From assembly GCF_900323545.1 (NCBI RefSeq), contig NZ_OOHN01000008.1, positions 1,417,144 through 1,481,143 of the forward strand: a stretch of 64,000 bases of DNA, in the 5' to 3' direction. The translations under genes were made by a program, and so were the position numbers. A model generated the notes under the pieces. That model was given only the letters and a program-made list of their open reading frames with translations, had not been told where the DNA came from and did not search any database. Positions within the stretch are counted from its first letter, which is position 1; each line of letters begins with the position of its first letter. Positions 27,573 through 37,260 of the stretch are shown here, piece by piece. The DNA comes from Actinomyces sp. Marseille-P3109 (GTDB lineage Bacteria > Actinomycetota > Actinomycetes > Actinomycetales > Actinomycetaceae).

Positions 27573-28298
27573 TCAGCCCTCGTGCTGATCCAGCCCGGGC
27601 AGGTGCCAGCTGCGTCGGTGCTGGTTGCTGGCGCCCAGTTCGGTGAGGGCCTTGATGTGGGCCGGTGAGGCGTAGCCCTTGTTCGAGGCCCACCCGTAGC
27701 CGGGATCGTCCAGGCAGGCCATGAGGGAGTCCCGCTCGACCTTGGCCAGGACGCTGGCTGCCGCGACGACGGCGCAGCGGGCGTCGGCCTTGACCTCCAT
27801 GCGCACCGGCGGGCTGGGAGGCCCCGCGGCGGGATCCAGGACCGGTTCCGGAGGCTGCCGGTCATCCAGTGCGGTGAGCAGGTCGGGCTGTGGAGCGGTG
27901 AGCCAGTCGGCCACGCCGTCGAGGATGATGACGCCTGGGGCGTGTCCGCGCGCATTGACCTGTTTCAAGGCGCGCAGGCCGGCCAGTCTCAGGGCACCGA
28001 CGATGCCGTGTTCATCGATCTCTGCCGGTGAGGCATGGGCGACGGCGCAGTCCACCAGCCAGTCGCGCACGGGCTCGATCAGGCCGGTGCGCGCACGGGC
28101 CGTGAGCTGCTTGGAGTCGGCCAGGCCGTCGGGGAAGGCGTCGTCGGTACGGCGGCCTACCACTGCCAGCCCTACGCTGACCGGTCCGGCGAGCGCACCG
28201 CGCCCTACCTCATCCAGACCACCGACGTAGTCGCAGCCGCGGAGCAGCTCGTTCTCCAGGCACCGGTCGGGGCGGGGTCGCACCCGGAGGCTCACCAC
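27573..28298 (-). CDS. rnhB: Ribonuclease HII
   Basis: Removes ribonucleotides and RNA from RNA-DNA hybrids. The 241-residue protein has GLDEVGRGALAGPVSVG (Asp-Glu catalytic pair), IILDGVADWL, and KADARCAVVAAASVLAKVERD, with the further conserved Asp residues. A proline-rich insertion lies before the third motif. The start overlaps the lepB1 stop by 7 bp, indicating co-translation in the rplS-lepB1-rnhB run. Confidence 0.94.
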   Translation of the reverse strand: MVSLRVRPRPDRCLENELLRGCDYVGGLDEVGRGALAGPVSVGLAVVGRRTDDAFPDGLADSKQLTARARTGLIEPVRDWLVDCAVAHASPAEIDEHGIVGALRLAGLRALKQVNARGHAPGVIILDGVADWLTAPQPDLLTALDDRQPPEPVLDPAAGPPSPPVRMEVKADARCAVVAAASVLAKVERDSLMACLDDPGYGWASNKGYASPAHIKALTELGASNQHRRSWHLPGLDQHEG

Positions 28299-29638
28299 AT
28301 CATCCTCGCGTCCGTTCCCGAGCCGCCGGATCCGTCCGAGGAGCCCGGCACGGCGGCCCCCACGGCGCCCGCACCTGATTGTCCATGGCCTGACATCCCG
28401 GATGACCCGGATGTCCCTGACACCGCGTCCTCTCCGTCAGCCCCTGGGGCCGGGCCGATCCGGCCGGGCATGGTGTGCTCGGAGCCGTCGGTCGCCTCAC
28501 CGGTCTCGGTCCGCGGGCCGTCCAGGGACGTGCTGTCCTTGTCGTCGAGATCGTCGGGGGCATCGGGGTCATCGGGGTCGGGGCCCCGCTGCGTCGGTCC
28601 TGTCGGCCTGCTCGCCGTGGGCCCGGATGACGCGGACGCAGGAGAGGGGACGGGGGTGTCGTGATCAGGAACCTGGGAGAAGGCCTGCTCCCCGCCGCCC
28701 AGACTCCCCCATCGGCTCAGGTTCGTCCACTGGAAGACCACCTTGGCCACCCCGACGACGTTCGTCAGGGGCACGAAGCCGCCGTGGACGTCATCGCGGT
28801 GGTAGCGCGAGTCGGCCGAGTTGCTGCGGTTATCCCCCATGACCCAGACGTATCCCTGGGGAACGGTGACGTCGAAGGACGTCAGGGACGGGGACTGACC
28901 ATCCTTGACGTAGGGCTCCTTGATCGCGACGCCGTTGACGCTCAGCGTTCCCTTCCCGTCGGAGACGACATGGTCACCTCCCACACCGATCACCCGTTTG
29001 ACAAGGTGATGACCGGTGTGCTCGGGCAGAACGTGCACGGAGACCAAGACCTTCTGAAGGGTGCCGCGCAGACCCGTCGTCTCTTGGACGTGGAGCCAGT
29101 CGTCGGGGTCGCTGAAGACGACGACGTCACCGCGGTCGATGTCATCGGAGTCGAACATCGTGACCGCGACCTTGTCCCCGTCGCTCAGGGTGCGCTCCAT
29201 GGACCCCGAGGGGATCTCGTAGATCTGGACGACGAAGGTCTTCAGAAGGGCCGGAACCAGGATGACGACCGCCAGGACGAGCAGGAGCCTCGTCAGCCTC
29301 TGGCCCAGGGAGCGGGTCTCCGGTGGAGGGATGGCGGGCGCGACGTGCCGACGAGGCTGGATGGAGGGGGGCAGGTCCACGGGCTCGTCGTCGGGCTCGG
29401 GGTCGGCATCAGGGTCGATGAATGGGTCGTAGTCCCACTCATCGCTGTCGTCGCCCAGGATCACGTTCGAGGGCCCGGCTGCCGGCTCAGACGGCTCGTC
29501 GGTCTCCTGAGGGGAGTCTGCGGAGGGAGAGCTGCATGCAGGGGTGACGGCGGATCTGGAGGCCCGGCCGATCTGTGAAGGTGCGGCCTGCTTCAGGTCC
29601 AGTCCGACGTCATCGGCCTCGTCCTGCGGCGGTCTCAC
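28292..29638 (-). CDS. lepB: Signal peptidase I, long form (first of two paralogues)
   Basis: Membrane serine protease that removes signal peptides. The catalytic Ser is in IPSGSMERTL (about residue 143) and the Lys in HHLVKRVIGVGGD (about residue 211); GDNRSNSADSR is also conserved. One TM segment precedes the catalytic domain. The 448-residue protein has an acidic, low-complexity N-terminal cytosolic part of about 110 residues and a Pro/Ser/Asp-rich C-terminal tail of about 100 residues. I chose the GTG at 29638 because of the purine-rich AAGGGGGAAGGGGA before it and because the open frame further upstream overlaps rplS. Confidence 0.88.
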   Translation of the reverse strand: MRPPQDEADDVGLDLKQAAPSQIGRASRSAVTPACSSPSADSPQETDEPSEPAAGPSNVILGDDSDEWDYDPFIDPDADPEPDDEPVDLPPSIQPRRHVAPAIPPPETRSLGQRLTRLLLVLAVVILVPALLKTFVVQIYEIPSGSMERTLSDGDKVAVTMFDSDDIDRGDVVVFSDPDDWLHVQETTGLRGTLQKVLVSVHVLPEHTGHHLVKRVIGVGGDHVVSDGKGTLSVNGVAIKEPYVKDGQSPSLTSFDVTVPQGYVWVMGDNRSNSADSRYHRDDVHGGFVPLTNVVGVAKVVFQWTNLSRWGSLGGGEQAFSQVPDHDTPVPSPASASSGPTASRPTGPTQRGPDPDDPDAPDDLDDKDSTSLDGPRTETGEATDGSEHTMPGRIGPAPGADGEDAVSGTSGSSGMSGHGQSGAGAVGAAVPGSSDGSGGSGTDARMMW

Positions 29639-29750
29639 CGTGTCCCCTTCCCCCTTAGGTCGATGTACGTGGGTCCGCCGCTGCACGGCGAGAGATGACG
29701 AGCGCCCGGAGCCCGTCAGGCTCCGGGCGCCGTCTTCAGAGTGCGGACGC

Positions 29751-30098
29751 TCAGTCCTCGCGACGCTCCTTGATCTTGGCGGCCTTACCGCGCAGGTTGC
29801 GCAGGTAGTAGAGCTTGGCACGACGCACCTGACCCCGGGTGACGACCTCGATCTTCTCGATGGAGGGCGTGTGGACGGGGAAGGTGCGCTCGACGCCGAC
29901 ACCGAAGGAGACCTTGCGGATGGTGAAGGTCTCCGAGATGCCGCCACCCTGGCGCGCAATGACAACGCCCTGGAAGACCTGGACGCGGGTACGGGATCCC
30001 TCGACCACCTTGACGTGGACCTTGAGGGTGTCCCCGGGACGGAAGGAGGGGATGTCGTCGCGCAGTGATGCGGCGTTGATCTCGTCGATCAGGTTCAT
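29751..30098 (-). CDS. rplS: 50S ribosomal protein L19
   Basis: Large-subunit protein at the intersubunit bridge. The 115-residue product from the ATG at 30098 starts [19 protein letters not shown] and has [44 protein letters not shown] and [14 protein letters not shown], matching L19 end to end. The GAGAGAAAC before the ATG is its ribosome-binding site. It sits between two signal peptidase genes, downstream of trmD as in most bacteria. Confidence 0.97.
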   Translation of the reverse strand: MNLIDEINAASLRDDIPSFRPGDTLKVHVKVVEGSRTRVQVFQGVVIARQGGGISETFTIRKVSFGVGVERTFPVHTPSIEKIEVVTRGQVRRAKLYYLRNLRGKAAKIKERRED

Positions 30099-30431
30099 GT
30101 TTCTCTCCACACCCGTGCCACTGGTCAGGAGTGCTGGTTCGGCGGCGCCGCGCCGTCGGGGGCAGCGCCGGAGGTGGACGCCCCTGGGTTCCCTCGAGGC
30201 GACGGCCTCCCCAGTGGCAGAGGAGCCGCAGGACCCAAGTGCCCGCTCAGTCTGCCACAGGCTCGCACCCATGGACGAGCGCGCCGGCGTCTACGTGCCT
30301 GAGTTCACGCCTTTTGCGCGTCCCAGCGGGCATCCCGGACGCATGTGTCAGCAGTGGCTCGGCGCCCGCCGGCACGTCGTGCTGCGGGATGTCGCACCGG
30401 TTGCTCGAGGGCCGCCGGGAGGACGGGCTCG
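30099..30431 (-). promoter_or_regulatory. rplS upstream region with a possible structured leader
   Basis: This 333-nt gap between lepB2 and rplS is long for this operon. On the minus strand a 9-bp outer stem (TGCCACTGG at 30116-30124 with CCAGTGGCA at 30211-30219) encloses 86 nt that can form inner GC-rich hairpins, and it ends 18 nt before the rplS start. That layout resembles an autoregulatory ribosomal-protein leader. No promoter boxes are clear. Confidence 0.35.
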
Positions 30432-31298
30432 TCAGCTGCCGGAGCCGGCCAGGGTGCGAGACGGCACGGGCTCAGCGGGTTCGGCGGGGAGAGCTGTCGG
30501 GATGGATGTCGGATCGGGAACCTGGGAGAAGACCTGGCGCCCGTCGGTCAGGCCGGACCAGTGGGAGTAGGGCCACACGACGTTCTTGGCGACGCCGACG
30601 ACGTTGCCCACGGGGACGAAGCCGTGGTGGGCGTCGTTCTGGTGGTACCGGGAGTCCGAGGAGTTGGCGCGATTGTCCCCCATGACCCAGACGTAGCCCT
30701 CGGGCACGGTGATGTCGAAGGCGACGTCGGAGGCCGACCGGCCGGGCTTGAGGTAGTCCTCGTGGATCTCGAAGCCGTTGACGCTCAGGGAACCGTTCCC
30801 GTCGGCGACGACGTGGTCGCCGGGCATCCCAATGACACGTTTGATGAGATGGTGTCCAGCGTCCTGGGGGAAGATGTGGATCGCGACCAGGAAGTCCTGG
30901 AAGGCGCCCTGCAGGCCTGCGGGCTCCTGGGTCGTCAGCCAGTGGTCGGGATCGGTGAAGACGACGACGTCGCCCCGCTCGATGTCGTGGGAGTCGTACA
31001 TCGTCACAGTGACACGGTCTCCCTCGGTGAGGGTGTCCTCCATCGACCCGGAGGGGATGGTGAAGCTCTGGATGACGAAGGTGCGGATGAGTGCGATGAT
31101 CGCCACGGCGATGACCAGGTAGGACAGGGTGATGCCCCACTGCTTGAGGCGGGCTCCGACCCGGGCCGCAGGCGAGGCGGGCCCAGCCGCTTCGGAGCTC
31201 TTCGTGCGCGGCTCGCCGCCGTTGCCGCGGGTGTCGTCCGTGTCATCAGCCATGTCGTCGGTCATGTCCTTGAGGTTCTGGTCGGGTGCTCTGCTCAT
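30432..31298 (-). CDS. lepB: Signal peptidase I (second paralogue)
   Basis: A 288-residue signal peptidase with catalytic Ser in [10 protein letters not shown] (about residue 83) and Lys in [13 protein letters not shown] (about residue 150); [13 protein letters not shown] is conserved as well. An acidic N terminus of about 50 residues precedes a single TM segment ([20 protein letters not shown]). It is clearly related to the paralogue at 28292-29638 but shorter. Its start overlaps the trmD stop by 4 bp. Confidence 0.92.
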   Translation of the reverse strand: MSRAPDQNLKDMTDDMADDTDDTRGNGGEPRTKSSEAAGPASPAARVGARLKQWGITLSYLVIAVAIIALIRTFVIQSFTIPSGSMEDTLTEGDRVTVTMYDSHDIERGDVVVFTDPDHWLTTQEPAGLQGAFQDFLVAIHIFPQDAGHHLIKRVIGMPGDHVVADGNGSLSVNGFEIHEDYLKPGRSASDVAFDITVPEGYVWVMGDNRANSSDSRYHQNDAHHGFVPVGNVVGVAKNVVWPYSHWSGLTDGRQVFSQVPDPTSIPTALPAEPAEPVPSRTLAGSGS

Positions 31299-32716
31299 TG
31301 GCCTTCTCCTGTCCGCCGGATCATGACGACGTCATGGGCGTCCTGGCCCCCGACGTTGTAGGTGCGGGTTCCGGCCTGGCGGAAGCCGGCCCGCTTGTAG
31401 GCCTTCTGGGCGCGCTTGTTGGTGACGTGAGTGCCGAGCCAGAGCAGGCTCGTCCCGTGGTCGGTGGCCTGCCGCGTCACGGCGCTCATGAGCGCGGGGG
31501 TCAGTCCTGACCCTCTCATCGTGGAGTCGACGTAGACCTTGGACAGCTCTCCGACAACCTGCCCGTGCCGGGCTCGGACGCACGCGGGCCGGGGGTCGAT
31601 CCCGGTGGGCGGCTCGCCTGCGGCATCCGGCTCCTCGCGCAGCACGGCGGCGTAGCCGACCAGGTCCGGGCCGGTGGGCGTGCCTTCCGGTTCCGCCCCA
31701 CCGGGCGCCTCTTGCACGGGCTGGGGCGCGAGCAGTTCGGCGACGATGAGGTCGACACGGTCGTCCTCGGCCCAGGCGCGGAACAGGTCGGGAACCAGGT
31801 TCGTGGCGATGTGCCGGGCAATGGACTCGGGGGCGATGACCTGCTCGCAGGCATCGGGGAAGGTGCGGGCCGCCAGGTCTGCCAGTGCCTCGGCGTCGCA
31901 GGTGGTGGCGGTCCGGATGCGCACCGGCACCGGGTGGGCCGCCCCGGTCGGGACCGCCCATCCCAGGGACGCCAACGTGGCACGGTCCTCGCGGTCCAGG
32001 CGCGTGGGGTCCAGGCTCGCAGCCATGTCGGGGCGGCGGCGAACGGTGCGGGCGATGGCCTGGTCCCTCCTGGTGCGGGCGATGCGGGCGTGGTCACCGG
32101 ACAGCAGGACGGGGTCGACCTCCAGGCCGCGCCACCGGGTGGGCCGGGTGTGGACGGGGTACTCCAACAGGCCGGCGGCTCCGTGGGACTCCTCGACCAG
32201 CGACTCGGGGTTGCCCAGGACTCCGGGCAGGAGACGGGCGATCGCCTCGATCATGACGATGGCGGCGACCTCTCCCCCGTTGAGGACGTAGTCGCCGATG
32301 CTCAGCTCTCGCACCTCGATACCGCGGGAGGCGTAGTGCTCGGGCACGCGCGCGTCGATGCCCTCGTAGCGGCCGCAGGCGAAGACCAGCGCGTCGGCGT
32401 CGGCCAGGTCCTCGGCAGTGCGCTGGGTGAAGACCTCGCCCGAGGGGGTGGGGACGATGAGGACCTGACGTCCGGCGGTGGGGGCGTCCACGGCGAGCAC
32501 ATCATCGAGGGCCTCGCCCCACACGTCCGGCTTCATGACCATGCCGGCTCCACCTCCCAGGGGGGTGTCGTCGACGGTGCGGTGCCGGTCGTGGGCGTGG
32601 TCACGAAGGTCATGCACGTGCAGGTCGAGGGTGCCGTGGCCGGCGGCTCTCCCGATGAGTGAGAGGTCCAGGACCTTGAGGTAGTCGGGGAAGATGCTGA
32701 CGACGTCGATCCTCAC
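31295..32716 (-). CDS. trmD: tRNA (guanine37-N1)-methyltransferase fused to a GNAT acetyltransferase
   Basis: Residues 1-240 are a complete TrmD, which methylates G37 of tRNAs from [40 protein letters not shown], and the trefoil-knot [14 protein letters not shown]. Residues 265-473 are a GNAT domain: [25 protein letters not shown] at its start, then [20 protein letters not shown] (acetyl-CoA loop) and [13 protein letters not shown]. No stop or start separates them, so the product would be one 473-residue chain, against about 240 for ordinary TrmD. Overlaps rimM and lepB2 by 4 bp each. Confidence 0.93.
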   Translation of the reverse strand: MRIDVVSIFPDYLKVLDLSLIGRAAGHGTLDLHVHDLRDHAHDRHRTVDDTPLGGGAGMVMKPDVWGEALDDVLAVDAPTAGRQVLIVPTPSGEVFTQRTAEDLADADALVFACGRYEGIDARVPEHYASRGIEVRELSIGDYVLNGGEVAAIVMIEAIARLLPGVLGNPESLVEESHGAAGLLEYPVHTRPTRWRGLEVDPVLLSGDHARIARTRRDQAIARTVRRRPDMAASLDPTRLDREDRATLASLGWAVPTGAAHPVPVRIRTATTCDAEALADLAARTFPDACEQVIAPESIARHIATNLVPDLFRAWAEDDRVDLIVAELLAPQPVQEAPGGAEPEGTPTGPDLVGYAAVLREEPDAAGEPPTGIDPRPACVRARHGQVVGELSKVYVDSTMRGSGLTPALMSAVTRQATDHGTSLLWLGTHVTNKRAQKAYKRAGFRQAGTRTYNVGGQDAHDVVMIRRTGEGQ

Positions 32717-33255
32717 CGGGCCTCCTCCGCCTGGCCGCGTCCGGGGAACAACCCGCCGGGCGGATCCAGGGTCACGGTACCGGCCTCGGGGTCGATGGAT
32801 GGGACGAGCTCAGCAACGAAGGGCACGGCCACGTCGTCACCCTCGGGTGTGGTGACGACCAGGCGGTCCTGGGCGACGCCGGGCTCCAGGTCGGTGACCT
32901 CTCCCAGCTCCTCGCCGGCGATGCTCAGCGCCCTGAGTCCGACGAGCTCGTGCCGGTACCAAGATTCCTCAGCATCCTCGGTGTCACCAGGAGCCTCGTC
33001 GTCGGTCTCAACCAGGAGCCTCACGCCTCGCAGGGCCTCGGCGGCCGTACGGTCTCCTGCCTGCTCGAAGGAGGCGAACCAGCGCGACCCGTCGAAGCGC
33101 AGACGACTGACCGTCAAAGGGCCGGCCTGCGCCGGTTCGGTGGGGACGGTGGTTCCGGGCGCGAGGCGCCCCTCGGGGTCATCGGTGCGGATCTCGAGAC
33201 GCACCTCGCCCTTGAGGGCATGGGCGGGACCGATGACGGCAAGGGTGAGCAGCAC
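32713..33255 (-). CDS. rimM: 16S rRNA processing protein RimM
   Basis: Assembly factor for the 30S head. The 180-residue protein has the N-terminal RimM barrel ([23 protein letters not shown]), then a PRC-barrel C-terminal part ([50 protein letters not shown]). Length and motifs are normal. It is coupled to trmD by a 4-bp overlap, the standard khpA-rimM-trmD order. Confidence 0.96.
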   Translation of the reverse strand: MLLTLAVIGPAHALKGEVRLEIRTDDPEGRLAPGTTVPTEPAQAGPLTVSRLRFDGSRWFASFEQAGDRTAAEALRGVRLLVETDDEAPGDTEDAEESWYRHELVGLRALSIAGEELGEVTDLEPGVAQDRLVVTTPEGDDVAVPFVAELVPSIDPEAGTVTLDPPGGLFPGRGQAEEAR

Positions 33256-33470
33256 CTGTTCTCCTGGAATCGGGACGTGGAAAGGCTAGTGAGGGATCTG
33301 GTTCTCTGACGCCAACCTACCGTGCCCCAGTTGGTGATCCCATCGGCCATGGGGATGAGGTCGGGCACCGGTGGCGTGAGGTTGACCGCCTCCGCCGGGC
33401 TTCCTCCCGGTCAAAGGCATCCGGTCGGTGGCGGCCGGGTGGGGGCGGCGATGGCTCTGAGAGCACGACA

Positions 33471-33501
33471 GTGCCCGGCCCCCCTGGCGGGAACCGGGCA
33501 C
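33471..33501 (-). terminator. Hairpin after khpA
   Basis: GTGCCCGG (33471-33478) pairs with CCGGGCAC (33494-33501), with a 15-nt loop, 50 nt beyond the khpA stop in the 295-nt gap before rimM. It may separate rpsP-khpA from rimM-trmD transcripts. The rest of the gap shows no gene. Confidence 0.5.
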
Positions 33502-33550
33502 CCGTATCAGTCGGCGAGACCGACACCGTCAGTCGTGCGACCCCGTGTGC

Positions 33551-33787
33551 TCAGCGGCGGTCGGTGTCGACGACGTCGACGCGCACCGGCGAGTCCGCCA
33601 GTGCCCCTACCACCGTGCGCAGTGCTCGAGCGGTACGACCCGAGCGGCCGATGACTCGGCCGAGGTCCTCGGGGTTGACCCGCACCTCCAGCAGGTCGCC
33701 GCGGCGCAGCGACCGAGAGGTGACGGTGACGTCGTCGGGATTGTCGACGATGCCCCGCACGAGGTGCTCGAGGGCGTCGGCCAGCAT
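33551..33787 (-). CDS. khpA: KH-domain RNA-binding protein (KhpA-type)
   Basis: A 78-residue single-KH protein. MLADALEHLVRGIVDNPDDVTV is the N-terminal helix and strand, and NPEDLGRVIGRSGRTARALRTVV is the GxxG loop (GRSG) with flanking helices. KhpA proteins act in RNA binding and ribosome or cell-wall control and are coded between rpsP and rimM across Gram-positives, as here. The ATG lies one base after the rpsP stop. Confidence 0.93.
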   Translation of the reverse strand: MLADALEHLVRGIVDNPDDVTVTSRSLRRGDLLEVRVNPEDLGRVIGRSGRTARALRTVVGALADSPVRVDVVDTDRR

Positions 33788-33788
33788 C

Positions 33789-34253
33789 TCAGGCCTCCTC
33801 GGAGGCGGCCTCAGCGGCCTCGTCAGCCACGGCCTCGGTAGTCTCGGCGGCCGCAGCGGCCTCCTCGTCGGCCTTGGCCTTGGCGGCGGCTGCCTTGCGC
33901 TTCTCGGCGTCGTCGGCGGCGGCCTTGACCGCGGCCTCCTTGGCGACCGTGGCGGCGTCGGCGTCCTTGACCTTGAGGGTGCTCTCGACACCCTTGAGAC
34001 CCTTGAACTGGTGATAGTCGCCGGTGATCTTGATCAGCTTGTAGACAGCGTCGGAGGGCTGAGCCCCCACACCGAGCCAGTACTGGACGCGCTCGGAGTC
34101 GATGCGGATGAGCGAGGGCTCCTGCATCGGGTCGTAGACACCGATCTCCTCGATGACACGACCATCGCGCTTCTTGCGGGAGTCGAGGACGACGACCCGG
34201 TAGAAGGGGGCAAACTTCTTGCCCATGCGCTTGAGGCGAATCTTGACTGCCAC
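33789..34253 (-). CDS. rpsP: 30S ribosomal protein S16
   Basis: The first 85 residues are S16: [31 protein letters not shown] is split here by strong motifs such as [17 protein letters not shown], then EEIGVYDPM and [15 protein letters not shown]. The 154-residue protein continues in a long Ala/Lys/Glu-rich tail, common in actinobacteria. The GTG at 34253 has AGGAG nine bases before it; the longer open frame upstream has no support. Confidence 0.96.
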   Translation of the reverse strand: MAVKIRLKRMGKKFAPFYRVVVLDSRKKRDGRVIEEIGVYDPMQEPSLIRIDSERVQYWLGVGAQPSDAVYKLIKITGDYHQFKGLKGVESTLKVKDADAATVAKEAAVKAAADDAEKRKAAAAKAKADEEAAAAAETTEAVADEAAEAASEEA

Positions 34254-34749
34254 TTGGTTGAACTCCTGGTTCTGGATCGTTTGGCGCGCGCTGGTCCCCG
34301 GTGGGGTCAAGCAACGGTTTCCGGCGTGAGCCGAGACGCGACCGGGGCCGGGAGAGGGACCGACGTCCGATCGAGTACAGCCGGACATTCTGCCAGAGGG
34401 GCCGACGACGTCGCCAGCCTGAGCGGAGGCGCGGCCCCATAGTCCGGTGCGAGATCGCCCACAGACGGCAGGCAACCAGCGGGTTCGATAGGGGCCAACC
34501 GCTTCGCACGCCGGGCGCCATGGATGAAGAACCTTCATGGGGCTGCCTTCCCGGGGCAGCCGCCATCCCGGTGCCCGACGTCGATCCGGCCGGCATGAGC
34601 CTGGTGCCACGATCCGCACCGCCGCCGAGAGAGGCTCCGCTAACGTTCCGTCCGGCGGACGCACCGCAGCGGCCCGCACCGCCGAGACCAACGGCTGGCT
34701 ACAAGCCCAGTCACGTCCAAGCCGTCGACGTCGCGACGAGAGGTAAGGG
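34254..34749. promoter_or_regulatory. Divergent intergenic region, no gene seen
   Basis: About 500 nt between rpsP (minus) and the DUF4440-like gene (plus). It should hold both promoters. I could not make out confident promoter boxes, and frames here are poor in motif content. Confidence 0.4.
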
Positions 34750-35151
34750 ATGGAGAGCTCAACACAGTGGCATGAACTGATCCGACGAGAACCGATCTTC
34801 CACCACCCGGAACTGATCTGGGACACCGACTCTTTCGATGAGCAGGTCGCGGAGGACTTCAACGAGGTCGGCGCCTCGGGACGGCGTTACAGCCGCAGCG
34901 AGGTCAGGGAGATCGTCCTGGGACGCTTGGAGGGAAGGCATGCGGACTCCCTCGCCGATGGATACAACATCGAGGAGGCTGAGTCCCGCATCCTTGCCGA
35001 CGACGTCGTCCAGGTCCTCTATACCTTACGTACGCCGAGTCGTGTCACCCGGAGATCCACGCTCTACCGTCGCCGGGGCTCGACCTGGCAGGCGGTGTTC
35101 CACCAGGGCACCGTCATCGAGGGCGCGACGGCCCCGTCTCCCGACGACTGA
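34750..35151 (+). CDS. DUF4440/SnoaL-like (NTF2-fold) protein
   Basis: A 133-residue cytoplasmic protein. [43 protein letters not shown] resembles the N-terminal helices of NTF2-fold DUF4440 proteins, and [19 protein letters not shown] is the characteristic C-terminal strand pair ending in 'W.. fHqgt'. These proteins often have unknown enzymatic or binding roles. AGGTAAGGG precedes the ATG closely. It stands alone, convergent with ffh. Confidence 0.75.
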   Translation: MESSTQWHELIRREPIFHHPELIWDTDSFDEQVAEDFNEVGASGRRYSRSEVREIVLGRLEGRHADSLADGYNIEEAESRILADDVVQVLYTLRTPSRVTRRSTLYRRRGSTWQAVFHQGTVIEGATAPSPDD

Positions 35152-35185
35152 CCCACCTCCGTCGATCCGACGATGTCCGAATCCG

Positions 35186-35213
35186 CGGCTCGACTCCCAG
35201 GTGCCGCGAGCCG
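35186..35213. terminator. Hairpin between the DUF4440-like gene and ffh
   Basis: CGGCTCG (35186-35192) pairs with CGAGCCG (35207-35213) in a 68-nt convergent gap. It is placed to end both transcripts. Confidence 0.45.
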
Positions 35214-35219
35214 TTACGT

Positions 35220-36896
35220 CTACAGCCCGAGGTGGCGGCGCAGGTCCTCGGGCAGGGCGCCCATCGCGTCGGCGACGTCGTCGCCCGAAGGCTGCTTGCT
35301 CTGCTGGGCCTGGGGCATGATCCCGTAGCCGGAGGCGTCGGCCTGGCCGCCGCCGAGCCCGAAGGAGGAGCCGGCTGCGGGCGCGGCGCTCTGCCCCGCC
35401 TCGATCTTGGCCTGCTTGGCGGCCGCGGCCTCCTTGGCCTGGCGGGCGGCCTTGGCGGGATTGCCGCTGCGCCCCTTCTTGCCACCCTTGCCGCGCTTGG
35501 CCTTGGGGGCCTGACGGGCCTTGGAGTGCTTGCCCATGCCGGGCAGCGACCCCATCCCGGGCATGGGGCCGCCCTCGCCGAGACCGCCCATGCCTCCGCC
35601 GGAGGCCATGGCCTCCATCATCTTCTTGGCCTGCTCGAAGCGGTCCACGAGCTCATTGACGGCCTGGACCGTGGTTCCCGATCCCTTGGCGATGCGGCTG
35701 CGGCGCGAGCCGTTGAGGATGGACAGGTCCTTGCGCTCGGCCGGGGTCATGGAGCACACGATCGCCTCGATGCGGTCGACCTCGCGCTCGTCGAAGTTCT
35801 CCAGGGCCTCACGCATCTGCCCCATGCCGGGCATCATGCCCAAGAGCTTCTTCATGGAGCCCATCCTGCGGATCTGGCGCAGCTGGCCCAGGAAGTCGTC
35901 GAGGGTGAAGGTGCCCTTGGCGAGCTTGGCGGCGGCGTCCTCGGCCTCCTGGCGGTCCAGGGTCCGCTCGGCCTGCTCGATGAGGGTGAGCAGGTCACCC
36001 ATGTCCAGGATGCGCGAGGCCATGCGGTCGGCGTGGAAGCGCTCGAAGTCGGTCAGGCCCTCACCGGTGGAGGAGAACAGGACCGGAGCGCCGGTGACGC
36101 CGCGAACGGACAGGGCCGCACCACCGCGGGCGTCGCCGTCGAGCTTGGAGAGGACCACGCCGGTGAAGCCGACGCCGTCGCGGAAGGCGACGGAGGTGTT
36201 GACCGCGTCCTGACCGACCATGGCGTCCAGGACGAAGAGGATCTCGTGGGGGACGACCGCGTCGCGGATGCGGATCGCCTGGTCCATCATCTCGGCGTCC
36301 ACACCGAGGCGGCCGGCGGTGTCCACGACGACGACGTCGTAGCCGTTGGCGCGCGCCTGCTCGACGCCGGAGCGGGCCACGGCTACCGGGTCGCCCACGC
36401 CATTACCGGGCTCGGGCGCCCACACGTGCACCCCGGCGCGCTCGGCGACGACGCTCAGCTGGGTGACGGCGTTGGGGCGCTGGAGGTCGGAGGCCACCAG
36501 CAGGACGCGCTTGCCCTGGTCGCGCAGCCAGCGGCCGAGCTTTCCGGCCAGGGTGGTCTTACCGGCGCCCTGGAGGCCGGCGAGCATGATGATTGTGGGG
36601 CCGCGGTCGGCCCAGTTGATCTCCCGGGTCTCACCGCCCAGGACCTCGATGAGCTCCTCGTTGACGATCTTGACGACCTGCTGGCCCGGGTTGAGGGCCT
36701 GGGAACGGGCGGCATCGACCGCCTTCTCGCGCACCGCTGAGGTGAAGGCGCGCACCACGGGCAGGGCGACGTCGGCCTCCAGGAGGGCACGGCGGATCTC
36801 GGTGACCGTGGCGTTGACGTCGGCCTCGGTGAGACGACCTTTGCCGCGCAGCTGGTTGAAGGAGGCGGTGATGCGATCGGAGAGGTTGCCGAACAC
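35220..36896 (-). CDS. ffh: Signal recognition particle protein Ffh
   Basis: SRP GTPase that binds signal sequences and 4.5S RNA. From the GTG at 36896 (preceded by GGAAGGACC) the 558-residue protein has the N domain, G1 GLQGAGKTTLAGKLG, DTAGR, SKLDGDARGGAAL, and the methionine-rich M domain (MGSMKKLLGMMPGM, then SRRSRIAKGSGT). A C-terminal extension of about 110 residues rich in Gly, Met, Ala and Lys follows the M domain. FtsY, its receptor, is coded nearby on the same strand. Confidence 0.96.
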   Translation of the reverse strand: MFGNLSDRITASFNQLRGKGRLTEADVNATVTEIRRALLEADVALPVVRAFTSAVREKAVDAARSQALNPGQQVVKIVNEELIEVLGGETREINWADRGPTIIMLAGLQGAGKTTLAGKLGRWLRDQGKRVLLVASDLQRPNAVTQLSVVAERAGVHVWAPEPGNGVGDPVAVARSGVEQARANGYDVVVVDTAGRLGVDAEMMDQAIRIRDAVVPHEILFVLDAMVGQDAVNTSVAFRDGVGFTGVVLSKLDGDARGGAALSVRGVTGAPVLFSSTGEGLTDFERFHADRMASRILDMGDLLTLIEQAERTLDRQEAEDAAAKLAKGTFTLDDFLGQLRQIRRMGSMKKLLGMMPGMGQMREALENFDEREVDRIEAIVCSMTPAERKDLSILNGSRRSRIAKGSGTTVQAVNELVDRFEQAKKMMEAMASGGGMGGLGEGGPMPGMGSLPGMGKHSKARQAPKAKRGKGGKKGRSGNPAKAARQAKEAAAAKQAKIEAGQSAAPAAGSSFGLGGGQADASGYGIMPQAQQSKQPSGDDVADAMGALPEDLRRHLGL

Positions 36897-37260
36897 GCGA
36901 TGGTCCTTCCTGGCGCCGTCGGGCGCGTTGGTCGGGAGACTGTGGGCGGATGAGGGAGAAACGTCCATGGCCGAGAGCCATGATGATTCCCCTGACTGCG
37001 ACCCAGGATAGCGGCAAGCGGGGCCCGCCCTCTCCCCCGCGCCCGGACCGGGACTGAGCCCACACTCACCGACCGCCCGCTACTGGCCGGCTCCGCCACT
37101 TCCGCCTTCTTCGCCCGGTATCTCCTCTCACATGGAACAATCCGGCTTTGCCCCGCCACGATGCGGTCATTCCACTGCCTGCTCACCCCTGAGAAATGTC
37201 ATGAGCATGTGGTGACCAATGGGCCATGGGCCACCGCCGCTGCAGCACGAGTCTTGAGCC
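36897..37260. promoter_or_regulatory. Region upstream of ffh and of the ABC remnant, no gene seen
   Basis: About 360 nt between ffh (minus) and the decayed ABC gene (plus). The right half is less GC-rich and probably held the old promoter of the ABC locus. No intact open frame with recognisable content is present. Confidence 0.4.

Noticed and set aside
34254..34749. Possible small gene upstream of the DUF4440-like gene
   Set aside because: Frames on both strands are motif-free, overlap each other and lack ribosome-binding sites.
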